This document shows positions 22,825 through 33,430 of a DNA stretch of 64,000 bases, in pieces. The notes under the pieces were generated by a model. That model ran no database searches. It had not been told where the DNA came from and was given only the letters and a program-made list of their open reading frames with translations. How positions within the stretch are numbered: position 1 is the stretch's first letter; every line of letters begins with the position of its first letter. The stretch covers positions 372,001 through 436,000 of the forward strand of contig OY751493.1 in NCBI GenBank assembly GCA_963565915.1, read 5' to 3'. The stretch comes from Entoloma clypeatum (taxonomy: Eukaryota > Basidiomycota > Agaricomycetes > Agaricales > Entolomataceae). The translations under genes were made by a program, and so were the position numbers.

Positions 22825-23675
22825 TCACCTTCTCGCGGTGGATGGCGGGACAGCTTCGGTGCTACCACCGGCGGGCTGTTCGGCGCCCTCAGCCGCCACG
22901 CCGTGTTGTGGAGGATAACCTCCAGCCACTGCAGGCCCAGCGGTCTCTGCAGGCACGGGTGCAACGGGGCTTTCACCGTGAGGTGTATATTTGGCTTGTG
23001 GACCCTCCGGGAGTGTTTGCGCCTCTGTGGGGTGCATCTGCGATTGAACTCCTTGTGCCGAAACTGGCGCTGGACCGCCGGTATGAGAGGCTGCACCGGC
23101 GGAGGTACTAGTACTAGTAGTAGGAGGTTGTGATCCACCCGGAGCGGGAGGGGGGCCTTGACCGGCTGCTGCTGGAGCGGCGGCTAAGAAGCACGACACA
23201 GTTTCTCAGCATGCGCCAAGTATAAAAGCAACGGGTAAAAACGCATCGACGTACTACTGGGCTTTTGTCGAATCGTGGCCAATCCCTGCTGTATTTCCTC
23301 CCGTCCTCTTTGGAGAATCTCCTCGCCTTCGGTTTTGTTGAGCGGTGTGAGGAGGGTGCCTCGTACGGCCTCGCCGACACCTGGTATAGCCGCGAATCAT
23401 ATTTTGTTGTAAAACGTCGTTCTTGGCATGGGAAATGGTACGGCTCACCGTGAACGACCTTCACCGAGGCCCTGAGAGCGATGTTCAGCGGGATGTCGCC
23501 CATTAAGTAGAAGGAACGATGCGTACTTGATTTTTTCTCCCACTCCGTGAGGCCCTTTGGCCTGTGCTGGTCCTCCTGCGGTGGTAGGAGCGGCGGTGGT
23601 AGAAGCGGTGGAAGTGGAAGTGGGTGCCGGATCCTGGGATTTCCGTGTTGGATATTGCGGAACGCCCGTGCTCAT
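22825..23675 (-). CDS. Conserved-looking small protein with GVGE repeats, four exons
   Basis: Exons 23675-23527, 23471-23449 (23 nt), 23380-23255 and 23183-22825 join in phase to 218 aa. The ordered core contains KGPHGVGEKIKASVKVVHG and then GVGEAVRGTLL, so a GVGE.(I/V)+ unit appears twice. NKTEGEEILQRGREEIQQGL follows, then a Pro/Ala/Gly/Gln-rich disordered tail. There is no signal peptide or membrane segment. The composition recalls small hydrophilic stress-type proteins (CsbD-like), but I do not claim membership. A single-exon reading fails because the frame closes after exon 1, which supports the micro-exon. Confidence 0.72.
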
Positions 23676-24637
23676 TGTGCGAACGATGAATGAGAACGAT
23701 CTAAACTTGTCTTGACTCTGAGCTTTTATAGCGGTCTATTGTCTCAACTGACGTCATCCCCCACTTTACTGGTAACAAGTCGTCCCGCGACCTGTTTTTT
23801 TCTTTTCTTGAGTCCATTTACCGGGAGAACGGTAAAAAGCGATCGTTAAGCTTCACGAAGAAGCCACCTTTAATAATTAATTTGCCTTCCCTGCCATATC
23901 CCTCGCATCACCACGGCATGCCCACTGTGGATGGAAGTACTAGAGGTCTTCATCGCCACGTGTGGCGAGGTCGTGGTCGTAGTTCAGAAAGGGGATAGCT
24001 GACCCTGCTCCAGACACCGTCATTCAAACCATGCCCCGCAAAAATGTCCATTCTCACCATGGAGCCACTTACGTAGCAATGGAGCTGGCAAGAGCGGCGG
24101 CGGAAACAGAAATGAGCATTTCCTTTTCTGGTTCTGAAAGTGGGAGTCATTTCAAGGGTAGTGAGAAGAGCAAATACCACAAACACACGGTGATCTGTTG
24201 GATGCCTAGGGAGTGTTGGAACTGGTCCATGTATTCACTCCTTTTGAACTGGGTTTGCTGTGAAGCAGGAACCATGATCGACACATCGAAACAGGCTAAT
24301 CATTGAATCTTCCGACTGACTCATGGGGAAAGGCTTTCTCCAAAAAAAAAGACGTCGACAAGTATCCTCAATGAATCATGTTTCTAAATGAACGATGAGA
24401 ATACAGCTCGATACATGGCTTCAGCCAAGATATATCTTACGGATTACGATTGGATACGCATCATGTTCAAAGAATTCCTGCACTTGTTCCCCGCTCAAAA
24501 AACACAGCGCCAGAGTCTGTCAAACGATACTGAAGGGCTGAACTTCGCGGGATCAATTTTACTGTGGTTGGTGGGGTGGCCAAGCCCGGGTGTAGTGCGA
24601 CCTGCGTAACAGGATCAGTTTTACGCGTTCGCCTTTT
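23676..24637. other. Intergenic, no gene seen
   Basis: Upstream of the GVGE gene and downstream of ELP6. A CACGTGTGGCGAGG stretch lies at about 23957. The small plus-strand frames 24031..24306 and 24388..24609 show no domain. Confidence 0.45.
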
Positions 24638-25360
24638 TTATTTATTCAAGAAGTCGAAAGAAAATACCTCTCCGCTGACGGCTCCACTTCGCCCACTAGC
24701 TAGCGCGCGGACCTCCATATGATACGCGCAAAGCTGCAGCAGATGCCTGAAGAGCTCATCTGGATCTCCCGGCGCGACGATATGATGTCTGATGAGCAAC
24801 GTGGCATTGAACTGTCGAAATGTAACACAACGGTGGGTGAAGGGAGAGAAGCCAAGGACGTGAGAACTTACTTGTCGACATTTTGCGGCAAGTGCACGCG
24901 AAAATCGGGAAATGTCGAGGAAGGAGAAGCCTATCCAGCTGAGAGAGGCGATGTCGTCGAGGATCACAAGACAAGGCTCTTGATTGGATTCTAGGATGGG
25001 GGTTACGAGATCGAGTAGGGGACGCAGGCTCGGAAAATTGGGATCGTCCGATGCTTCGACGTAGGACAGGGCATCGATGAATGTGAGAGCTCCGGAGTCT
25101 ATCAAGGCAGGGACGTTGACGTTCTGAGATTGGGTTTTCAGTTAAGGAGATTGATGATGTTTGACGGTGCGCACCGATTTAGCCGTTATTGCTTTGAATC
25201 GTGTGAGGTCTTCAGAGACGGATAGAACGATGCTGCGCGCAGTTTTTGATTCTTTTACGTGCGTGATGAAGGTTCGATACAGGAGGAAATCTCCGGGCGA
25301 TGCCAGCTCGTCGGTTATCAGAAGAAGGATACCCTCTGGGAGATGGAAAGGAGGAAGCAT
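24638..25360 (-). CDS. ELP6: Elongator complex subunit Elp6
   Basis: Exons 25360-25175, 25123-24872 and 24811-24638 give about 203 aa. The Elp6 pattern is clear: LLLITDELASPGDFLLYRTF at the N-terminus, LSVSEDLTRFKAITAKS, the central PCLVILDDIASLSWIGFS (Walker-B-like position of the RecA fold), then PGDPDELFRHLLQLCAYHME and VRALASGRSGAVSGEV. Elp4-Elp5-Elp6 form the hexameric RecA-like ring of Elongator that supports modification of tRNA wobble uridine. It is somewhat shorter than yeast Elp6. The second intron (60 nt) is a multiple of three with no stop, so its retention would add 20 residues. The start is only 222 bp from the RPL8 start, a divergent arrangement. Confidence 0.9.
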
Positions 25361-25581
25361 TTTCGACTGATGGGATGAATTAATATCTCGAGGGATATGC
25401 GAATGATATAATCCACACCTGTTCACCTACAGTTTTAGAAAAAGCTTCGTCGTCGGTGGCAAGTACATAGAAATTCAAACTCAGATACAACTTTCGGCAT
25501 CTCCCGATTCGTCCTGCAACCCAATTCTAGTCAACACTCTCCCTCCTCACAGACCAACATCCTCAAGACCTACCGATAAAA

Positions 25582-26870
25582 ATGGTAAGTATCCAATGTC
25601 CCCGTCGAGGAGCTCCAGCTTCAGCAGTTCAACACCTCAAGGATCTATCGACCGAGGTGGATGGCAAGTTTTCCGTTCGGATGACCTCCTCATGAATTTC
25701 GCTCACACAAGTTTCTAGGACTGCACCAGCACTGAGAGAAATCGAATCTCGTCGAGATTTGTTTTCTGTAGCGCAGAGCCGAAAGGCAATGACGCGCATT
25801 TATTGCTGGGTCGTCGACGCCTGTCGTCCTCGACGCTAGAGCTCCGAGGCGCAATGTCGATCTTCCAATCACGTTGCTGACTCGCCTCAATGACCAGCCG
25901 CCCAAAGCCAAAACCGGAACCGGAAAGAAACCCGCCGCCGCCCCCTTTGGCGTCAAGAAGAACACCAAAGCCAAGAAGAACCCTCTCTTCGAGGCCACCC
26001 CCAAGAACTTCGGTATCGGTGAGTGTTTATTCCATTTACCCGTGGACTGTCTCGCTCAACGAACTTGCTAGGCCAGGACATCCGCCCCAAGGTTGACCTG
26101 ACCCGTTTCGTCAAATGGCCCGAATATGTCCGCCTCCAACGCCAAAAGGTTATTCTCCACCAGCGTCTCAAGGTTCCCCCCGCAATCGCCCAGTTCTCTC
26201 ACACCTTGGACAAGAACACCGCCACCCAGCTTTTCAAGCTTTTGAACAAGTACCGCCCCGAATCAAAGCCCGAGAAGAAGGCCCGATTGGAGGCAACTGC
26301 TACTGCTGTTGCTGCTGATGGCAAGGACAAACAAGTACGTGGCACCGTGATTCTCGCGGGGAGTAACTCGGATGCTCAGCCTTGACGTACAGGACACCAA
26401 GAAGCCCTTGTTCGCCAAATTTGGTCTCAACCACATCGTTGCCCTCGTAGAGGCGAAGAAGGCCTCTCTCGTTGTCATCGCCCACGATGTCGACCCCATT
26501 GAGCTCGTCGTCTTCCTGCCTGCCTTGTGCCGCAAGATGGGCGTGCCCTACGTCATTGTCAAGGGTAAAGCTCGTCTTGGGACTGTTGTCCACAAGAAGA
26601 CCGCTGCCGTCTTGGCCCTCCAGGACGTCAAGAGCGAGGACCAGAGGGAACTTGCCACTATCATCAGCGCTGCCAAGGCGAACTTGTATGTTATTGTCGT
26701 CTCTACCTTTCGTTCCTCCTTCTCACGCGCGTGACAGCTCCGACAAGTATGAGGAGCAGCGTCGCCAGTGGGGTGGAGGTATACGTGGCAACAAATCCAC
26801 CGCCATGCTCCGAAAGCGCGCGAAGGCCTCTGGCCAGAGTCTCTCTGCTGCCGCCCTTGGCAAGCTCTGA
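25582..26870 (+). CDS. RPL8: 60S ribosomal protein eL8 (L8/L7a)
   Basis: Five exons: 25582..25584, 25898..26018, 26072..26334, 26393..26685 and 26738..26870, 270 aa. Exon 1 is the ATG alone, with the donor directly after it; a 313-nt intron follows. Landmarks are [80 protein letters not shown] and [20 protein letters not shown] (L7Ae RNA-binding fold), ending in a basic tail. It is a structural protein of the large ribosomal subunit that binds rRNA. The CT-rich leader before ATG is usual for ribosomal-protein genes. Confidence 0.97.
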
Positions 26871-27345
26871 TGGGCCTCTTCGGATGCTTCGTCGGCGGGG
26901 ATGTGTGGGTCAAAAGTTGGACGTCCCATACTCTGTCATCTCGTCAATTATACATAGGTCTTATGTCATTTACCATATGCCTGCACCTTGCGCTGTGTGT
27001 TCTCCATGAAATTTATATGAACGTTTTATAACAGTCTTTTACGAGTTCTGTCTGTGGAAAGCGTCAACTTATGGAATGTTCAGAGTTCGTTCCTCTCAGG
27101 ATTACTTATGAATTGTGGGCATGGGGGTCCTTGTGAGAGGGAAACACTATTCGTGACGAATCTCTCGTGTCGGTACAGTACTTGGTACGTCTAAATCTTC
27201 CTGGATCCATACATGATCATCGAATCATTTATGGGTGAATAACATCGAATTGTAGGAACGACATTATGCAAAAACACAGAAACAGTTACTCTCCAAATTC
27301 GCTTGAAATATCACAACACCTCTGCTCCCTTCACACGTCATCCCT
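26871..27345. other. Convergent intergenic region
   Basis: The 3' flanks of RPL8 and the minus-strand F-box gene. No gene seen. Confidence 0.5.
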
Positions 27346-28431
27346 CTACACCTCCAGTCCCTCCACAAGAATCGTCTTCAAGTGCTGAAAAGCATTCGGA
27401 TGGGCGTTCAATCCATCCATAATCAACCCTGGCGAAGTCCCCATGAACTCGATCACTTCTACTCCAGGAAGAGCTTCCACAAACGTGCCAACATCGAGAG
27501 ACTGCGCCATCACGCTACTCCCACACTCGACCAGCGTCAGCCGCTTCACCTTGGCGAACCTCGCTGGCTGGGGATGCCTCATCAACAGAAACATCAACGC
27601 TCCCCAAAAGAGCGGCGTTGGACGCACGATCGTCAGATGTGTCAACGCCGGCGTATCCCACTCCGCGTCCAGCAGCGCCGACGACTCCTGCCTCTCGAGA
27701 ATGACATGCGTCAACGCGGGGCTGCCGAACAATGCACCCCACGGCACGGACGAGTTGGAGAGATAGAGCACTTCCAGCTCATTCTGCGGGGGGAGACACG
27801 GCGACAACCATGCGGCATGGAGGTTACTGAGGAAGAGCGCCTTCACCCGACTGAGATCCATGAACGGCAGACCGACGCCGTCCAGCGACACATGTTCCAG
27901 AACGTCCGGGTTGTACCCGATCGCCGGAAACGTGCATTCGTTGTCAGGTTCGCCGAGGCGCATACCGAGGTCCTCCTCGCACCGGAGCTCGAGGCTTTCG
28001 AGCAGCGGAGCGACGCCGTCGTTGCCAAAGATATCGCGGATCATCTTGTACACCCAGCTTGGGGCGGATATGACGAGACGACGACACCGTGGCATCTCCG
28101 ATGCCAGCAGGATGATGCTCTTCCATAGCCCTAACATCGCGCCTTTCGGGATGGGATCGCGAAATTCGACTTCGATGTCGAGACAGAAACCTTTGGAACG
28201 CGTCAATAGCGCGCGCAGGACATTGGCGTCGAATGCAGAGATGCGTATGTCTGCCCAGAGCCATGGCAGGCTGTGAGCGATGTTTCTCCACTGGACGGAG
28301 ACGAGGGATAACCCGATCGGTGTCTTGATGTCCGGTTGGAAGTCGTAAATGAGGTTGAATATGTCGCAAAGGAGTTCGTTCGGGAAATCATGGATGGTGG
28401 TGGTGACCGACTCGGAATGAATGCGTGCCAT
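27346..28431 (-). CDS. F-box/LRR-like protein
   Basis: A 361-aa single exon from ATG 28431; the frame is open further upstream to 28662 but has no good start there. The F-box region is IHDFPNELLCDIFNLIYDFQ followed by GLSLVSVQWRNIAHSLPWLW. Downstream repeats are leucine-rich and typical of the mushroom family (LLESLELRCEEDLG, VLEHVSLDGVGLPF, ALTHVILERQE, ALTHLTIVRPT, VKRLTLVECG). A predicted SCF ubiquitin-ligase adaptor of unknown substrate. It ends just before the RPL8 3' flank. Confidence 0.85.
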   Translation of the reverse strand: MARIHSESVTTTIHDFPNELLCDIFNLIYDFQPDIKTPIGLSLVSVQWRNIAHSLPWLWADIRISAFDANVLRALLTRSKGFCLDIEVEFRDPIPKGAMLGLWKSIILLASEMPRCRRLVISAPSWVYKMIRDIFGNDGVAPLLESLELRCEEDLGMRLGEPDNECTFPAIGYNPDVLEHVSLDGVGLPFMDLSRVKALFLSNLHAAWLSPCLPPQNELEVLYLSNSSVPWGALFGSPALTHVILERQESSALLDAEWDTPALTHLTIVRPTPLFWGALMFLLMRHPQPARFAKVKRLTLVECGSSVMAQSLDVGTFVEALPGVEVIEFMGTSPGLIMDGLNAHPNAFQHLKTILVEGLEV

Positions 28432-29010
28432 CACTGAAAGATGGTAGACTTTTGTCGGGGATGATCGCTTAGTACATAGACTATGGTCAATCGCAGTGCC
28501 ACCACGATGCAAGAGGGAGAAACTCACCTTTGCGATAAACTTGGGAATTGTTTGGGCGCAACAAGGCGAAGTGGTGACGGAGAGCTCTTTATGTAGTCTG
28601 CTTGAAGTCCCTTTAAGTCTTTGTGGCCCATTGTGCCACTGATCAAGCGGGCCAGCATTCAAGTGCTCAAAAGAGATACACCCGCCCCCCTCAAAACTTC
28701 AGAAAATCTGTTTGGGCGCTTTAGCAGATCTTGGTTAGAAGGGGACGAATTACCTGCGACGCATCCTGATGAAGAGTCTATATATATAATAATATATTGA
28801 TCGTATTATTTCGTCTGTTGCAAGTCTGTTGCGACTTTGGTGTGTGCAGTGTGCACGGCCCCGATACACGTTTGAAGCGCGAGCACTGAGGTGACTTTGA
28901 TTCATAGGAACACGCAAACTCTCAGAAACGATGGAAATGAGAGTACTGAAGATCAACGAAGCCGATTGATCGATCAACCATAGACATGGTCCGTGCGCAA
29001 AGAAAAAAAC
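28432..29010. other. Intergenic upstream of U2 snRNA
   Basis: An AT stretch at 28777-28800 (tatatataataatatat). No gene seen. Confidence 0.5.
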
Positions 29011-29017
29011 TATAAAA
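29011..29017 (+). promoter_or_regulatory. TATA box of the U2 snRNA gene
   Basis: TATAAAA lies 30 bp before the predicted U2 5' end at about 29041, the expected spacing for a TATA-driven snRNA promoter. Confidence 0.65.
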
Positions 29018-29040
29018 GCCTTGCCTCAACAGCTTCGTTT

Positions 29041-29237
29041 CCTTACCACTCTGGCCTTTTGGCTTAGATCAAGTGTAGTATCTGTTCTTAATAGTTTAAC
29101 CACTATTATGGAGGCACCGCCTCCATTCTTGGTTATCTAATTTTTGCCGCCCTTGTCCCCTGCGCTCTGCTTGCAACGCGGGGGCGCGATGACCTTGCCA
29201 CTGCACTACCGGCTTGCGTCGTCGGGGGATCTCCCCC
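29041..29237 (+). ncRNA. U2 spliceosomal snRNA
   Basis: U2 snRNA pairs with the intron branch site in the spliceosome. The conserved 5' domain is plain: GGCCTTTTGGCTTAGATCAA followed by GTGTAGTATCTGTTCTTA, with the branch-site recognition core GTAGTA at 29075-29080. A stem-loop IIa/b-like hairpin (GGAGGCACCGCCTCC) is followed by the single-stranded Sm site AATTTTTG at 29139-29146. Two 3' stem-loops end in a CGGGGG..CCCCC stem near 29237. The 5' end is set from the TATA box and the 3' end from the last stem; both are approximate. Compared with the common form, the 5' stem and the segment after GTTCTTA are diverged, as in other fungi. Confidence 0.9.
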
Positions 29238-29850
29238 TTTCTCTTTGCTGGAAACTGTTTTTGCGCACCAACTCGGTGGCGCGAAGGGTCTCAGCAAATG
29301 GAATCGGGATTTTGTCTCTTTTTTTTTTTACACTTTTCTCACTGTGGCAAGGATGACTGCATTGATTTTGATCATTTCAATCACACAACACTTCGAGTGC
29401 AATATCCACGATGCGAACAGTACTAAAAATTTTTTTCATCCTAAACCCAATCGAAAATAGCCTCAGAATTGATACTAACACCCTCCCAGATCTGCTTTTT
29501 AATGTTTTTTCTCATTCTCACCTCCGCAGTTTTGACATTCCAATCACATCGCCGTATGTTTTCATTCGTTTCCTTTTATTGCTATCTCGAAAACATCGCA
29601 TCTATCTGTAGGGAAGATGGTCATTGAGATGAGAGCCCTGTTTCGACGCGGTGCAAATTGCTGTTTTTATGGGGAGGAACTTATGAAGAAAATAGTCTAC
29701 AATTCCGAAGACCCGCCATAATATTCGAGCAGCTTCGAGAATGATCTTGTCCTCGGTGAGTATCGCCATCCACATAAGGGGCTGCGTTGTATGGTGCGTT
29801 AACTGGCTCGGCGACCGACTTTCAAAGAAAAGTGAGTCAGGTTCAGATAT
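29238..29850. other. Intergenic; contains half of a dispersed duplication
   Basis: No gene seen. The segment at about 29695-29820 is similar to 32417-32520 (see the repeat entry). A minus-strand frame at 29602..29892 covers it. Confidence 0.4.
29695..29820 (-). repeat. Dispersed ~110-bp duplication, copy 1 (copy 2 at 32417-32520)
   Basis: Both copies share ATAATATTCGAGCAGC / GTAATATCCGAGCAGC and GTATGGTGCGTTAACTGGCT / GTATGGTGCGTCAAGTGGCT in the same order and orientation, with drift and small indels between. Copy 1 lies in an open minus-strand frame (SQLTHHTTQPLMWMAILTED); copy 2 has stops. Likely remnants of one gene family or an old element. Confidence 0.55.
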
Positions 29851-30789
29851 TTGAGCAATGAGCTTCCCTTCAAGAAGAACATACTTCAACATGTCTCATC
29901 TTACTTAGAAACCTCGCAGCAGATCGTGATCACGTTCTACAGCCGGCCATTCAAATTTCAAAAGCTTCTGTTTGACGCCTCTGCATCTGACTCTCCCTTG
30001 CTGCTGCCGCATAACCAGGAGGAAGAGATGCCTCCACGTGACCGTCATCACTTGTGCAAAGACTACGCTCTTAATACTACGCTCGTATCTCACTACCTCC
30101 AAGAGCAGCGATTGGGGTATTTGCCTCGTAATGCGCAGCCGTCGGACGCGGTGTTGTGGCAGATACTTTCAGGGGTGGAATCGTATCCCGAGCTGCCTGA
30201 ACTCGACCATCTCGCTATCGGCTTCACACAGCCTCGAGAGGTCGTTCTGTTTCTTGGACGCGTCAAGATCCCAGAAATCACAACTTTCGAGTTGAAAAAT
30301 CTGGAAGCCGAGACGACCGCTGTCTGAGTCGAGCGCCCACAGCTGCCCTATGACTACAAGACCGTCCACTTCATCGCAGGCAGTGTTTCGAAAGAAAATG
30401 CTAGAACTTGAACGGGGTTAGGTTGTGATCTTCAAAAACATTGATTGACAATGTTACCCATAACATCCCCCCTCCATCGCCTCGACCAACTGACCCTGAA
30501 ACACATCCTCTTCTACCCGCCAAGTGATCAACTCCTGGACTACCCCGCCATCACGCTCATGCACGACTCCAACCAGCAATCAACCACCGACCACGCCTAC
30601 CGGTTTTTCCGAGTCTCGAGCCTCACGTCCCTCTGCACCCTCCTCCTCCACGATCCAGACGCCATCACGCTGAACACGGTGAATTATCCCGCCCCCACGG
30701 ACAGATCAGTGGGATCGAATTTGCGTGGCTGCATTCCTTTTTCGAGGCCCGCAGGCACAACAGGGACGCTAACAGGACACTTGGGGTGA
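29851..30789 (+). pseudogene. F-box/LRR-like gene fragment, probably broken
   Basis: Frames 29851..30327 and 30445..30789 read like consecutive parts of a mushroom LRR/F-box C-terminal half: LPELDHLAIGFTQPREVVLF..ITTFELKNLEA, then SPLHRLDQLTLKHILFYPPS and FFRVSSLTSLCTLLLHDPDA, ending ITLNTVNYP. The two are in different phases with stops between them, no F-box is present, and there is no convincing start ATG. A short intron between them cannot be excluded. A truncated relic is the simplest reading. Confidence 0.4.
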
Positions 30790-31330
30790 CGCTTGGCGTT
30801 CCTTTCCGCCGGAAGCCGTTGTTGAATCTTGACGATATCTTGAATATCTTCCTTGATGAATATACTATGACTACTACTACGACTACTACTACTATAGTGT
30901 GAACCCCTCTTATTATCTCCCGCTTTTTTGTTCTTTGCTCACTTGCGTTGGTTGGTGTCCACAGTTATTGATCGATCTGATTCGAACGACTCGGGAAAGT
31001 CACACTCAAACTGGCATGTACCACTGCCATGTGTATTGCAATGCTCTGCCATACCACGTTCATTTTGTATCACGCATTCTTCTAGAAAGAAAAAAAAAAA
31101 GTCTGTGTATCAAACAATACTATCATCATAATCATCTCAATCTTGTGTCAGGCAATCCGACAGCCCTTGCTCCTGTAGTTATTTAATCCTGTGGAGTGCA
31201 GACTGCAAGAAGACCCCGTATTGAATATGGAGATGTGTGCATAGTATCGGATACATAGTAAGTACGCTACCCGCGTGATCAGCTCAAAACGTTGGAAATC
31301 TAGAGCTAAGTCCAAAAGACCGATCATAAG
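30790..31330. other. Intergenic
   Basis: A (ACT)n triplet run near 30868-30894. Nothing else seen. Confidence 0.5.
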
Positions 31331-31812
31331 CTACACATCCGTACCATCAATAATGTTGTGCTCTTTACATACCTTGACCCAACCAGGAGTATTATTGATG
31401 TCGTTCAGCAGTTGGCCGATTTCCGTAGCCTTGGTAAGCGTGAGAGCCCAATGGGTTCCTTTATCGTTCACCGCCCTCAAGTTGCCCGTAAAGGCTCCGG
31501 AATCGATCATCCAAATGTTTTTCGGGTTCGGCAAGCCGGCCTTGTCGCTGAACAGCGACATCTGGATTAATTGAGGCAAGGGGTCAGCATAGAAGTGGTA
31601 TGTTGCGGAAGAGCAACCGGCGGAGTAGTAGTAGATGTACGTACACCCTTGCGCGGGTTGGGGGGTACGATCCCGTTGACGGGAGTATCGTAGTCCTGGG
31701 GGGTACGGACGCTGGCGTACGGCTTGCTGGCGTTCCCATTGCGGTATAAGGGCACGCCAAACGCCACAGGCACGAGGACAAGGACAAGGGTGGAGAGCAG
31801 AGGAAGTTTCAT
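31331..31812 (-). CDS. Small secreted protein, two exons
   Basis: Exon 1 31812-31645 and exon 2 31561-31331 join at GTACGT..CCAG in phase 0, giving 132 aa. A clear signal peptide (LPLLSTLVLVLVPVAFG) is followed by a mature chain with DYDTPVNGIVPPNPRKG, then IWMIDSGAFTGNLRAVNDKG and THWALTLTKATEIGQLLNDI. There is one Cys only, so it is not a disulfide-rich peptide. A second GTATGT donor inside the last 20 codons could start another intron and change the C-terminus. I do not recognise the family. Confidence 0.65.
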
Positions 31813-32830
31813 TCTGTGATGATAGCTAGTACTGGTCGTCCGAGGGTGCCGTGTTGGATTGAAGATGCTTCAAACGAAAGCAGCGTCGAGCCTTTTTATA
31901 ATTGCTGAGGACGTGTGGTGAGGTAATAGCTGCAACGGGCTTGCTGCTGGGGGACCTGGGGTCTGGCCATAATGTGTCACCCCCCCACATTCGTGAAATG
32001 AAGCTTCTTTGATGATTTGGGGCGAATGACGCCGACGTAAGGTTCAATCCAACTTACTACTTACTTGTATCCCGATTTAGAGCCGGCGAAGGTGGCGACC
32101 CCGCCTAATCTGGCACGGGAAGCCCCATTCTCGTTCGATTAAGTTCACTCAGTACTGCGCGTTAAGTTCATGACATTCACCTGGAAAAAGTGCCTCCGAG
32201 TCTTGATGGAGGGTCACGGCGTCCGCCACGACGACGACATCTGCCAGCGGCACTAGGAATGTCCACAACTCAGATGAGCATGCACATTGAAAGAAAGAAC
32301 TTGGCCTACATACTATTGATGGAGAAGCAGCGGCTGGGTGGAGTCAAGGTTCCATTTTCGGGCGTGCTTCTCATCACTGTCAGCACGTCAGGACTCGGAG
32401 GTTGGATGCCAGCGGTGTACAGTTTTGAAGACTGCCGTAATATCCGAGCAGCAGCCACTGCGAGGATCATGTTGTTAATGATCGCATGGGTGGCGTCGTA
32501 TGGTGCGTCAAGTGGCTCGGCTCAAGGGTAAATGAGTCTAGTGGCCGCTGGCGCGCGAGGGTCTTGAATGTTAATCTGCTACTAGTCAAGGTCTTCTGCT
32601 CCAGCGATGGTAGAAGCTAAGTACTCGCCTCCTAGGTCGTCAAAGTACGTCTCATCCTCGGACTTAGTCACATCAGCTGTTCTAATCGCGTAATCGGCGG
32701 ATCTAATCTACGGCCGTGTCACGTGGCCATTCAAAAGACCCTAGACCACCTTCTACGCCTCTATCGTCACCTCTATTCACCCTCCACCCCCAGTCTCGAC
32801 CCTTGCCGCCACCGCCGCATAACCGCTATC
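31813..32830. other. Intergenic; second copy of the dispersed duplication
   Basis: Holds copy 2 of the duplication (32417-32520) and a CT-rich promoter region at 32720-32830. No gene seen. Confidence 0.45.
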
Positions 32831-33430
32831 ATGTCCACCACGACGGCCATCTCCACCCTCACGCTAGACGGCACCCTCCGCTTCCCCGCACATTCCCTCC
32901 TCTCCCTCGCCTCCCAAGCTGTCCGCTCCCTCCATTCGCACTACACCCAGCAACACCAGGCGGCCCTCACCGCCGGCGACGAGGTTTCCGAAACCGAGAG
33001 TGTGGAAAACCTGACTGACGTGGAGATCACCCTGCGGGAGCTCGACCCCGTTTATTGGAAAGAGCTCGCCGACAAGCGGTTGCAGAGTACTGGTGAGCCC
33101 TTTATGCTTTTTCAAGTCCATGCTATCATCGAAAATTCATCGAACTTGACTTGCGTTGTAGGTGGCTTTACCTCATGGACCGCTACGGAGCTCGCTCGTC
33201 GCGCTGAACCGCAAGCAAGGGTGAGCGCCCTCCTTGAGCTCAGTCGTACCCCCAAGGCGTTCTGGGTGGTGCCGCAGGCGGTGAATCTTTGGCGGGAGTC
33301 GCGAGGAGCTGATGATGTCACAGAAGAGAAGGAGAGCGAAGACGCACAGCTTGATTTGTTAGTCTTTTTAAGTGAAAAGTGGGAGAGGGCTGGGCTGTTT
33401 GAGCTCGTGACTGCTGATGGCGAGCATTAA
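32831..33430 (+). CDS. Hypothetical protein, two exons
   Basis: ATG 32831; exons 32831..33092 and 33162..33430 give 176 aa. The 69-nt intron (GTGAGC..TTGTAG) is a multiple of three with no stop, so retention would add 23 residues. Helical and acidic in part (TLRFPAHSLLSLASQAVRSL, TDVEITLRELDPVYWKELAD, PQARVSALLELSRTPKAFWV, LLVFLSEKWERAGLFELV). No signal peptide or known domain recognised. Confidence 0.62.
   Translation: MSTTTAISTLTLDGTLRFPAHSLLSLASQAVRSLHSHYTQQHQAALTAGDEVSETESVENLTDVEITLRELDPVYWKELADKRLQSTGEPFMLFQVHAIIENSSNLTCVVGGFTSWTATELARRAEPQARVSALLELSRTPKAFWVVPQAVNLWRESRGADDVTEEKESEDAQLDLLVFLSEKWERAGLFELVTADGEH

Noticed and set aside
25585..25897. snoRNA in RPL8 intron 1
   Set aside because: No convincing box C/D pair or H and ACA boxes; kept only as a question.
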